Position numbers and translations under genes: made by a program. Positions 8,710-15,683 of a stretch of 21,386 nt of DNA are shown here, piece after piece. Below the pieces are notes generated by a model. The model was given only the letters and a program-made list of their open reading frames with translations, did no database searches and had not been told where the DNA came from. The stretch covers positions 1 through 21,386 of the forward strand of contig CAMLSB010000018.1 of the NCBI GenBank assembly GCA_946482565.1, written 5' to 3'. The stretch comes from an uncultured Lysobacteraceae bacterium (GTDB taxonomy: Bacteria; Pseudomonadota; Gammaproteobacteria; Xanthomonadales; Xanthomonadaceae). Every line of letters starts with the position of its first letter. Position 1 is the first letter of the stretch.

Positions 8710-9156
8710 ATGGACACGACCATCCGCCGCGCCTCCGCCGCCGACCTCGACGCCCTCGTCCCGCTGTTCGACGCCTATCGCGTGTTCTACGCGCAGCCTT
8801 CGGATCCGGTGCGCGCTCGCGATTTCCTCGCCGACAGGCTCGCGAACGGGGAATCGGTGGTGCTGGTCGCCGAACGCGGGCCGTCGGCGATCGGCTTCAC
8901 CCAGCTTTATCCGATCTTCTCGTCGGTGCGCACGGCGCGCACCTGGCTGCTCAACGACCTGTTCGTCGCCGAGGGCGCGCGCCGCGGCGGCGTGGCGCGC
9001 GCGCTGCTGGATGCGGCCGCCGCATTCGCGCGCGAACAGGGCGCCGCCGGCGTGATGCTGGAGGCCACCCGCGACAACGGCCCGGCGCGCGCGCTGTACC
9101 GCGCCGCCGGATGGAACGAGGACGAGAGCCAGTGGTACTCGCTGATGACGCCATGA
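8710..9156 (+). CDS. GNAT-family N-acetyltransferase
   Basis: A 148-residue single-domain Gcn5-related acetyltransferase, which transfers acetyl from acetyl-CoA to an amine of unknown identity. It starts MDTTIRRASAADLDALVPLF, typical of the beta1-alpha1 region. The acetyl-CoA pyrophosphate loop (motif A) is at about 85-100, in LFVAEGARRGGVARALL. Motif B follows as MLEATRDNGPARALYRAAGW (about 116-135), with the conserved N and Y that contact CoA. The gene has no Shine-Dalgarno and probably starts as a leaderless transcript. Its TGA overlaps the moaB ATG (ATGA). The substrate cannot be told from sequence. Confidence 0.92.
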   Translation: MDTTIRRASAADLDALVPLFDAYRVFYAQPSDPVRARDFLADRLANGESVVLVAERGPSAIGFTQLYPIFSSVRTARTWLLNDLFVAEGARRGGVARALLDAAAAFAREQGAAGVMLEATRDNGPARALYRAAGWNEDESQWYSLMTP

Positions 9157-9674
9157 GCGCCTCGAACGACTTCGTCGGGCTGTCGCTGTGCGTGCTGACC
9201 GTCTCCGATACGCGCGGCCCCGGCGACGACACCTCGGGCGATTACCTGGTCGAAGCGTTGCGCGAAGCCGGCCATGCGCTGCATGCGCGCGCCCTGCTGC
9301 CCGACGATCGCTACCGGCTGCGCGCGCAGGTCTCGCAATGGATCGCGGACGATGCGGTCGACGGGATCCTGGTCACCGGCGGCACCGGCTTCACCGGCCG
9401 CGATTCCACGCCCGAAGCGCTGCTGCCGCTGCTGGACAAGGAGATGCCCGGTTTCGGCGAACTGTTCCGCGCGCTGAGCTTCGAGGAGATCGGCACGTCG
9501 ACGCTGCAGTCGCGCGCCTTCGCCGGGCTGGCGAACGGGACGTTCCTGTTCGCCCTGCCTGGCTCGACGTCCGCCTGCCGCACCGCGTGGGAGAAGATCG
9601 TGCGCGCGCAACTCGACGCGCGCACGAAGCCGTGCAACCTCGCTACTCTCCGTCCCCGCCTGCGGGAGCGCTGA
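9153..9674 (+). CDS. moaB: Molybdenum cofactor biosynthesis protein MoaB
   Basis: MoaB/MogA-family protein linked to molybdopterin adenylylation in molybdenum cofactor synthesis. The 173-residue protein has the family markers VLTVSDTRGPGDDTSG (about 14-29), DGILVTGGTGFTGRD (70-84), GFGELFRALSFEEIGTSTLQ (100-119) and FALPGST (133-139). It starts at the ATG overlapping the GNAT stop, and an in-frame extension upstream is only read-through of the GNAT region. Its last 32 bases overlap, tail to tail, the 3' end of the S9 peptidase gene on the other strand. No other cofactor genes lie in the window, so its partners are elsewhere. Confidence 0.94.
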   Translation: MSASNDFVGLSLCVLTVSDTRGPGDDTSGDYLVEALREAGHALHARALLPDDRYRLRAQVSQWIADDAVDGILVTGGTGFTGRDSTPEALLPLLDKEMPGFGELFRALSFEEIGTSTLQSRAFAGLANGTFLFALPGSTSACRTAWEKIVRAQLDARTKPCNLATLRPRLRER

Positions 9675-11748
9675 GCGGCGACGCGCGCTTCGCGACACCC
9701 GCGAACTCCGGCCCGGCGAGCCGCAGGTTCGTGCGCAGGTATGCGCGCAATCCGGCGCCCGGCGCATCGGGTGCGCTGCCGCCCAGGTGCGCGTGCAGCA
9801 TCTGCACCATCAGGTACGCGTAGGCCTCGCGCGGCACCGGCGCCACCGGCGAGTGGCCGCCGCCCGGCTCGACATACAGGCTCACCGGCTTCCGCAGCTG
9901 CTGCAGACGCGCCACATAATCGATGACGCCGCGCGCGGCGACCGTGCGATCGGCGCCGCCCGCCATGACCAGCAGCGGCCGCGCCATCCGCGCAACGTTC
10001 GCCAGCGGCGACTGCGCGTGCAGGCGCGCATAGGTCGCGGGGTCCGACGGGTCCATGCCGAGCGTGCGCAATATCACCGCCAGCGATCGGTCCGGCAAGT
10101 CGCCCTGGTCGCCGGATGCCACCAGCCAGCGCATGCCCCACCCCAGGTCCGGCGGCGGCGAACCGGCGACGCCGACCTTGAACAGCTCCGGCTGGAACGT
10201 GAGGCCCTGCAGCGTCGAGTAGCCGCCGAAGGAGTGCCCGACGATCCCGACGCGGGCAGGATCGCCGATGCGCTGCGCCAGCAGGTAGCGCACGCCGTCC
10301 ACGATGTCCTGTTGCACGCGCCCGTTGCCGAAGTCGCCGTGCGCGGAGAAGGTGTAGTCGCGTCCGTACCCGGTCGAACCGCGGAAGTTGGTCTGGAACA
10401 CCGCGTAGCCGCGATTGGCGAGCAGCTGCGCGACCGCGTCGTAGCCCGGGCGGAAGTGGTTGATGGGCCCGCCGTGGACCTGCGCGACGAGCGGCACGCG
10501 CGCCGGATCGGCGCCGGGCGGGAGCAGCAGGAAGCCATGCACGCGCATCCCGTCGGACGCGGCGTAGTCGAAGGGGATCTTGCGCGCCATCGCCGCTTCC
10601 GGCAGCGGACGGCGCACCCGCGCGTCGCCGGCGAAGATCGTGCGCAGCCGGCCGGTCGCGGGGTCGTAGAGATGCCAGCGCGGATCGCGCAGCGTGCTGG
10701 CCTGCTCCGACACCAGCCAGCGCGGATGCGGGCCGCCGGAGATGTCGATGCCGAGGTCGCGGCCCGGGAAGCGCGCACGCAGTGCGGCGACGCCGGCCTG
10801 CGCGCGGCCCAGGCCATAGGTGGCCGCAACGCTGCTTCGATAGCTCGCGACCACCGGCTCCGCCCCGGAGGGATCGAGCACCACCTCGTCCAGGTCGGCC
10901 TCGCCTTCCGGATCCGCATGGAGGGTGCGGAGCGTGCCGTCCAGCCCGAGCCGCAGCACGCGGCGCAGGTTGCCCCCGGTATCGCCCGAGAGCAGCAGGC
11001 CGCCGTCGCGCATCACGCCGAGGATGGTGGCGCTCTCCGTCGGCCGCATGCGTCGCAGCTCGCGCAGCCGGCCGCCCGGCTCGACGGCATCGATGGCGTC
11101 GTGGTCCCCCAGGAACCGCGCGAGCGCGACGAGGCGGCCGCGTGCGTCGATCGCGACGTCGTGCACCCAGTGCGCATCCTCCCACAGCCGCGTGCGGTGC
11201 CCGCGCGCGTCCATGCGCACGATGCGCCAGCGCTCGGCGGTGCCGCTGCGGACGCGCTCGCGCAGGATCACTGCGGCCGGCTGCGACAGGTCGACCTGCA
11301 TCACCCGGCGCTCGTCCGTGCCGAGCAGCGGCACTCGGATGCCGGCGCCGGTCGCGATCTCCAGCGTCGACAGCGATCGCGGCGCGAACACGAACAGCCA
11401 GCGCCCGTCGCGCGACCATCCGAGCTGTTGCGCCTGCGTGCGCGGCGCGAGCTGGCGCGCCGCGCCTCCGTCCGCGGGCAGCAGCCAGAGGCTGCGCGAT
11501 TCGCCCTCGTCGCGCAGGTAGGCGACATGGCGCCCGTCGGGAGACAGCTGCACCGACGTGAACGACAGCGGCGTCAGGAAGGCTTCGCGCGGCTGGCGCG
11601 CCGCGGGCGCGCGGGCCTGCTCGAGCGCGACCGCCGCGCGCAGCGCCGCCGCGTCGCCGGCAACTTCGCCCGCCTGCACGGGCAAGGCCGAAGGCACGAG
11701 GAGCAGCGCCGCGACGATCGCCGCGAAACGCTTCGACAGCGGATTCAT
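9643..11748 (-). CDS. Exported S9-family (prolyl oligopeptidase-type) serine peptidase
   Basis: A 701-residue alpha/beta-hydrolase peptidase resembling acylaminoacyl-peptidase/dipeptidyl-peptidase types. The signal peptide is MNPLSKRFAAIVAALLLVPS through about residue 26. An N-terminal beta-propeller-like region (about 55-380) has the repeated pattern LSPDGRHVAYLRD. The C-terminal catalytic domain follows (about 395-655). The likely triad is S506 in GHSFGGYST, D600 in GGADRTVAARG and H632 in EPGGGHSPV. HGGPINHF and NFRGSTGYGRDY are further family motifs. The start is preceded by GGAG six bases away and overlaps the permease stop (ATGA), so it is the last gene of the gntR-ABC-permease unit. 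It probably degrades peptides in the periplasm or outside the cell; the substrate is unknown. Confidence 0.93.
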   Translation of the reverse strand: MNPLSKRFAAIVAALLLVPSALPVQAGEVAGDAAALRAAVALEQARAPAARQPREAFLTPLSFTSVQLSPDGRHVAYLRDEGESRSLWLLPADGGAARQLAPRTQAQQLGWSRDGRWLFVFAPRSLSTLEIATGAGIRVPLLGTDERRVMQVDLSQPAAVILRERVRSGTAERWRIVRMDARGHRTRLWEDAHWVHDVAIDARGRLVALARFLGDHDAIDAVEPGGRLRELRRMRPTESATILGVMRDGGLLLSGDTGGNLRRVLRLGLDGTLRTLHADPEGEADLDEVVLDPSGAEPVVASYRSSVAATYGLGRAQAGVAALRARFPGRDLGIDISGGPHPRWLVSEQASTLRDPRWHLYDPATGRLRTIFAGDARVRRPLPEAAMARKIPFDYAASDGMRVHGFLLLPPGADPARVPLVAQVHGGPINHFRPGYDAVAQLLANRGYAVFQTNFRGSTGYGRDYTFSAHGDFGNGRVQQDIVDGVRYLLAQRIGDPARVGIVGHSFGGYSTLQGLTFQPELFKVGVAGSPPPDLGWGMRWLVASGDQGDLPDRSLAVILRTLGMDPSDPATYARLHAQSPLANVARMARPLLVMAGGADRTVAARGVIDYVARLQQLRKPVSLYVEPGGGHSPVAPVPREAYAYLMVQMLHAHLGGSAPDAPGAGLRAYLRTNLRLAGPEFAGVAKRASPLSAPAGGDGE

Positions 11749-13589
11749 CGCGCGCTCCGTGCAGGCACCGTCGCGGCGCGGGCCGGTGCCGCGGTCGCCG
11801 CCGCGCGCTCGGCCTTCGGGTACAGCAGCCACAGGCTGGCGAGCGCCGGCAGGCCGACCACGCCGCAGGCCAGCACCCAGGTCCAGCGTGCCAGCGGCGT
11901 GAACGCACGGCGCGCCGTAAGCGCGATCGCGCCGAGCAGCGACAGCAGGCACAGCACGCCCGCCAGCAGGACGATGTGGCGCGGCGGCGACGGGACGTCG
12001 CCCGCGGCCAGCGGATTCGGCGCGGCGAACGCTTGCTGTAGCGACAGGCACAGCTCGCGCAGCACCGGCGACAACCACCAGTTGCGCATCGTGTACGCGA
12101 GCGGCAGGTCGTAGGACAGCAGGCGCTTCGACACTTCGCTCACGCGACCCCGGCCGTCGACGCGCATGACCTGCTGGTACGGCACGGCCTCGCCCGACCA
12201 GGCGCCGTTGGTGAAGGTGAAGGACACCAGGTAGCCATCGAGCAGTTCCATCAACTCGACGCTGCTCAGCTTGCCGATCGCACCCGGCATCTGCATGCGC
12301 AGCACCGGCTTCAGCACCTCCAGCGTGTTCGCTGCTTCGCGGCCCGGATAGATGTAGAGGGCACGGTCGCTGAGCACGGCGATGTTCTCGCCGGCGGCCT
12401 CGGGCGTGCCGGCAAATACTTCGCCTGCGGGGAGCACCGCGCGGGGAAAGACACGGTGCTGGTCCTCGTCGTCGTACTGGTAGGCCACCGTCGGCGCGAG
12501 CAGGTAGCTGCTGCCGACGGGCATCGTCGGACCCGGGAACGGCAGGTTGCCTTCGCCCACGCCGAGCTCGCCGCGTGGCCGGCCATCGAGCGTTCCACGC
12601 CCGACGAAGCGCATGCGATCGTGGCTGAAGGTCCAGGTGATCGCGCGCTCGGACTCGCTGAATTCCAGCGGCTGCATCGTGCCGGTCAGCTGGCCGCGGA
12701 TCGGCAGGTCGCGCATCGGATACAACACGAACACGTCGGAGAGCGCGGCCTGTTCGCGCCACAAGGGTGCATCGGCGTCGTGGCTGGACGCCAGGCCGGC
12801 AAGCAGCCGTTCCTTCGGTTCCATGCGCCCGGCCTGGATATAGCCATCGGCCGCGGCCTGCCCGCCGTTGAGCGGATGCTGGCCGATCGCCGTCAGGCCG
12901 ATCTCGTAACCGAAGCCGAGCATCCAGATCAGGAAGTAAGCCCCCACCTGCACGGGCAACGCCGTCGCCGCCACCGCCAGGGGATGGCGCGGCAACTCGT
13001 CGAGTTGGGGCTTGAACGCGATGCCGACGAGCACGGCGAGGATCAGCAGCACCAGCACCTGCACCGCGAGCGCGGCAACGCCCGCCGCCTGTGTGAACAT
13101 GAATGCCGCCGGCAGCAATGCCGCGGCCACCGAATAACGCCGGTTGGCGAGCATCGCGTACGCGCCGCCGAGATAGCCGCAGGCGGCGATCAGCAGCGCC
13201 GCGATCGGCAGCAACCAGTGGCGCGTGTCGACCACGCGCGCGGTGAGCGCTTCCTGGTACCAGGCGATCGCGGCGATCGGCAGCGCCACCGAAATCACCA
13301 GCAGCACGAACCCTGCGCCGCACAGCGCGCCGGCGATGCGCAGCCGGTGCAGCGGGCGATGCAGCAGGTTGAGCCAGTGGTTGGCGCGGCGATAGGTGCC
13401 CATCTGGTATAGGCCCAGCAGAATGCCCGCCGCCGCGTAGATCATCGCGAACACCTGGTACACGAGCTTCGGCTGCTGCGCCAGGTCGACCAGGCGCGCC
13501 ATGAAGCCCAGGCCGCCGACATGGATCACGGCGGCCGCGATCGCCCAGAGGCGGAAACGCAGCAGCTCTCCCTTGAACAGGTCCTTCAT
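11745..13589 (-). CDS. Polytopic membrane protein, probable ABC permease with large soluble domain
   Basis: A 614-residue membrane protein that I do not recognise as a named family. About seven hydrophobic segments lie at roughly 14-34, 42-62, 85-110, 125-146, 154-165, 168-191 and 205-235. A soluble region of about 300 residues follows (240-535), then two more helices (537-557, 566-589) and an Ala/Arg-rich tail. It starts at the ATG overlapping the ABC ATPase stop (ATGA), with AGGAGG seven bases upstream, a strong ribosome site. It ends in an ATGA overlap with the S9 peptidase. Its position makes it the membrane partner of the ATPase. The soluble region would lie outside the cytoplasm if the N-terminus is inside and there are seven helices before it. 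The transported substrate is unknown. Confidence 0.85.
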   Translation of the reverse strand: MKDLFKGELLRFRLWAIAAAVIHVGGLGFMARLVDLAQQPKLVYQVFAMIYAAAGILLGLYQMGTYRRANHWLNLLHRPLHRLRIAGALCGAGFVLLVISVALPIAAIAWYQEALTARVVDTRHWLLPIAALLIAACGYLGGAYAMLANRRYSVAAALLPAAFMFTQAAGVAALAVQVLVLLILAVLVGIAFKPQLDELPRHPLAVAATALPVQVGAYFLIWMLGFGYEIGLTAIGQHPLNGGQAAADGYIQAGRMEPKERLLAGLASSHDADAPLWREQAALSDVFVLYPMRDLPIRGQLTGTMQPLEFSESERAITWTFSHDRMRFVGRGTLDGRPRGELGVGEGNLPFPGPTMPVGSSYLLAPTVAYQYDDEDQHRVFPRAVLPAGEVFAGTPEAAGENIAVLSDRALYIYPGREAANTLEVLKPVLRMQMPGAIGKLSSVELMELLDGYLVSFTFTNGAWSGEAVPYQQVMRVDGRGRVSEVSKRLLSYDLPLAYTMRNWWLSPVLRELCLSLQQAFAAPNPLAAGDVPSPPRHIVLLAGVLCLLSLLGAIALTARRAFTPLARWTWVLACGVVGLPALASLWLLYPKAERAAATAAPARAATVPARSAR

Positions 13590-14503
13590 CGCACGCCCTC
13601 CTGGGCCGGTGCCGCATGGTTCTTCGCCAGGAAGCCGTTGACCGCGCGGTCCAGGCTCACCGGCATGCTCTGCATCGATCGCGCGCCGGCGGCGCGCAGG
13701 AAGTCGCCGAAGTCCTCGCCCTGGTCGAGCACGACGTAGTGCTGCAGGCCATCGAGGCGCTGCTGCTCGAGCAGGCCGGGCACGGTGCGGGGATCGGGCC
13801 CCTTGAACGGGATGTCGGCGATCCAGTGGCTGACGCGCGCGCGGAAGTCGTCGGGCGCGGACATGTTCACCAACCGCCCATGCTCCAGGATCACGAGGTT
13901 GTCGGCGACGCGCTCGACCTCCTCCATCTGGTGCGAGCAATAGATGACGGTGCATTGCTCGGCCGCGTTGCTGTACAGCAGCGATTCGAGGAAGGCGCGC
14001 TTGGCGACGACGTCGAGGCCGAGCGTCGGCTCGTCGAGCACGAGCAGCTCGGGCGACTGCGCCAGCGCGAGCGCCAGGTTGAAGCCGGCGCGCTCGCCGC
14101 GCGACAGCTGGCCGACCTTCTGGTCCAGCAGCACGTGGTAGTGGCCGATGACCTCGTCGAAGGCTTCCTGGCGCCAGCGCGCGTACTGGTGGCGCTGCAT
14201 CGCGACCACCGCGCCGACCGTCATCCAGCCCGGCAGCGTGTGCTCTTCGTTGACGAAACCGATGCGGGCGCGGTCGTCCGGCCGCAGCGCGCCGCTGTCG
14301 CGGCCGAGGATGCGCGCCTCGCCGGACGTCTGCGGCATGAAGCCGAGCAGGATCCGGAACAGGGTGGACTTGCCGGCGCCGTTGGCGCCGACGACGGCGT
14401 GGATGCGGCCGCGCGGGATGCGCAGGTCGAGCGCGTCGAGCGCGAGCTTGCGACCGTAGCGCTTGGTGAGCGCGCAGGTCTCGATGACGTATTCGTCGGT
14501 CAT
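13586..14503 (-). CDS. ABC transporter ATP-binding protein (YtrB-like)
   Basis: The 305-residue ATPase subunit of an ABC module. Walker A is GANGAGKST (39-47). The Q-loop region reads IGFVNEEHTLPGWMTV, with Asn/Glu where Gln is usual. The signature is LSRGE (133-137) in place of LSGGQ. Walker B is LLVLDEPTLGLD (153-164) and the switch histidine is H191 in YCSHQMEEVE. A C-terminal extension of about 80 residues follows the ATPase core, as in efflux-type ATPases. The gene lies 48 bases after the GntR regulator and is coupled to the permease by ATGA. The arrangement resembles ytrA-ytrB modules of Bacillus, known to respond to cell-wall antibiotics. That parallel is inference. Confidence 0.94.
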   Translation of the reverse strand: MTDEYVIETCALTKRYGRKLALDALDLRIPRGRIHAVVGANGAGKSTLFRILLGFMPQTSGEARILGRDSGALRPDDRARIGFVNEEHTLPGWMTVGAVVAMQRHQYARWRQEAFDEVIGHYHVLLDQKVGQLSRGERAGFNLALALAQSPELLVLDEPTLGLDVVAKRAFLESLLYSNAAEQCTVIYCSHQMEEVERVADNLVILEHGRLVNMSAPDDFRARVSHWIADIPFKGPDPRTVPGLLEQQRLDGLQHYVVLDQGEDFGDFLRAAGARSMQSMPVSLDRAVNGFLAKNHAAPAQEGVR

Positions 14504-14525
14504 GGGTTGTCTTCGGTCGGGTCGT

Positions 14526-14542
14526 GCCTGCCCGTGGCAGGC
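14526..14542 (-). other. Small perfect hairpin between gntR and ABC ATPase genes
   Basis: GCCTGCC and GGCAGGC form a 7-bp stem with a 3-base loop inside the 48-base gap between the gntR stop and the ATPase start. No T-run follows on the minus strand. It may stabilise or process the operon message so that regulator and transporter are made at different levels. Structure seen, role inferred. Confidence 0.4.
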
Positions 14543-14551
14543 GGGAGGGCG

Positions 14552-14962
14552 TCAGGCGCTCTTGCGGGGCGCAAGCGCGAGGAATTCGTGGTGTAGCCGC
14601 GCCTGGACTTCGTCGGGCGGGAAGTCGAGCGCGATGACGTCGTGCAGGAAGCGCTGGATGGCGTCGTCGAGCCGGCGATCGCGCTCGGCATCGCTCAGGC
14701 GCTGGCGCGGCGGCGCCACGTACAGGCCCAGGCCCGGGCGCGAATCGAGCCAGCCTTCGGCGGCGAGCTCGGCGTAGGCCTTCGCCACCGTGTTCGGGTT
14801 GATCGTGAGCTGCTGGGCCAGGCCGCGGACGCTCGGCAGCTGGTCACCGGGCTCGAGTTCGCCCATGGCGATCTTCATGCGCACGGCATCCACGATCTGC
14901 CTGCCGATCGGGCGCTGGTCGCCGGTGGCGATCTGGATCATCAAGGGGCGGGTACGGGCCAT
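14552..14962 (-). CDS. GntR-family transcriptional regulator, YtrA subfamily
   Basis: A 136-residue regulator with an N-terminal winged helix-turn-helix and only a short C-terminal helical tail. This size and layout define the YtrA subfamily, whose members usually repress adjacent ABC transporter genes. Conserved GntR motifs are PIGRQIVDAVRMKIAMGEL, GDQLPSVRGLAQQLTINPNT (about 40-59) and VAKAYAELAAEGWLDSRPG. The chosen start, MARTRPLMIQIATG, has AGGA six bases upstream. An in-frame ATG at 15019 would include the operator region and is unlikely. It is the first gene of the unit and probably binds the palindrome just upstream, repressing its own operon. The effector is unknown; none is visible in a domain. 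Confidence 0.93.
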   Translation of the reverse strand: MARTRPLMIQIATGDQRPIGRQIVDAVRMKIAMGELEPGDQLPSVRGLAQQLTINPNTVAKAYAELAAEGWLDSRPGLGLYVAPPRQRLSDAERDRRLDDAIQRFLHDVIALDFPPDEVQARLHHEFLALAPRKSA

Positions 14963-14974
14963 GCGCTGTCCTAT

Positions 14975-14997
14975 CTGTACTATGTGAACTAGTACAG
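14975..14997. promoter_or_regulatory. Probable GntR operator, perfect 8-7-8 palindrome
   Basis: CTGTACTA, a 7-base spacer TGTGAAC, then TAGTACAG: an exact inverted repeat ending 12 bases before the gntR start codon. It is AT-richer than its surroundings and overlaps plausible core promoter sequence, for example TTCTGC about 17 bases before TACAGA on the minus strand. The position and symmetry suit a dimeric GntR repressor that blocks transcription of its own operon. Symmetry is seen; binding is inferred. Confidence 0.75.
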
Positions 14998-15089
14998 CAG
15001 AACCGGCGCGGGGCCTCAAGGCATTTCAGCCCCCGGAATCCCGGTTTCGTCGCAGGGCCTGCCCCCGTATCGGCCCGGAGACTGGCCTG

Positions 15090-15683
15090 TTACCCGGCCG
15101 GCGGGCCGGCGGCGATGGCGGCCTGGAGATCCGCCGCGGTCACCGGCCCGAGGAAATGGCGGGCCACCCGCCCGTCCGGCGCGATCAGCCAGGTGGTGGG
15201 GAGGCCGCGCGGCGCGTCGAAGGCGGCGGGCGGCGCGTACACGTCGGCGATCGCGACGGGATAGACCACCGGATGCTTCATCAGGAAGGCGCGCAGGTCG
15301 GCCGGCGTGGTGTCCTCGTAGGCGAGGCCGATCACGTCGACGTCCTCGCGCATCGCGTCGAGCGCCGAGAGGTCCGGCATTTCCTTCAGGCAGGGGCCGC
15401 ACCACGTCGCCCAGTAGTTGACGACCACCCAGCGGCCGCGATGGTCGGCGAGGCGCCAGGGCTTGGCGTCGATCGTCTTCACTTCGAGCACGGGTATCGC
15501 GTCGGCGCCATTCTTGCGCGCCTGCGCCTGCGCCGCCGACGGCGCGGATACAGCGGCTGGTTGCGCGGCGGCCGGCGCGGGTTGCGAGGCGGGCGAGGCG
15601 GCGGGCGCCGCCGCGTCGCGCTTGCAGCCGGCCAGCGCCAGCGCGGCGACGGCAAGGCATGCGAACCAGCGACGTGCGTTCAT
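15090..15683 (-). CDS. TlpA-like thioredoxin-fold lipoprotein
   Basis: A 197-residue thiol-disulfide oxidoreductase of the TlpA/ResA type, anchored on the periplasmic side. The signal ends in lipobox ALALAGC with lipidated C20. An Ala/Pro linker (about 24-56) follows, then the thioredoxin fold with active site WATWCGPCLKEMP (C95 and C98) and the cis-proline loop GLPTTWLI (P162). VVVNYWATWCGPC and VIGLAYEDTTPADL are typical. AAGGA lies five bases before the ATG, which also overlaps the stop of the upstream YihY gene (ATGA). It may reduce periplasmic disulfides, for example in cytochrome c maturation, but no partner genes are present, so its target is open. Confidence 0.93.
   Translation of the reverse strand: MNARRWFACLAVAALALAGCKRDAAAPAASPASQPAPAAAQPAAVSAPSAAQAQARKNGADAIPVLEVKTIDAKPWRLADHRGRWVVVNYWATWCGPCLKEMPDLSALDAMREDVDVIGLAYEDTTPADLRAFLMKHPVVYPVAIADVYAPPAAFDAPRGLPTTWLIAPDGRVARHFLGPVTAADLQAAIAAGPPAG

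Noticed and set aside
9643..13617. A 1324-residue open frame spanning the S9 peptidase and the gene before it
   Set aside because: Only the part from 11748 down is the peptidase, with signal peptide and triad. The rest is an Arg/Ala/Pro-rich shadow of the membrane protein gene, common in GC-rich DNA.
15000..15089. Terminator after the TlpA-like gene
   Set aside because: Only short, long-looped pairings such as GGGGC/GCCCC were found, with no T-run.
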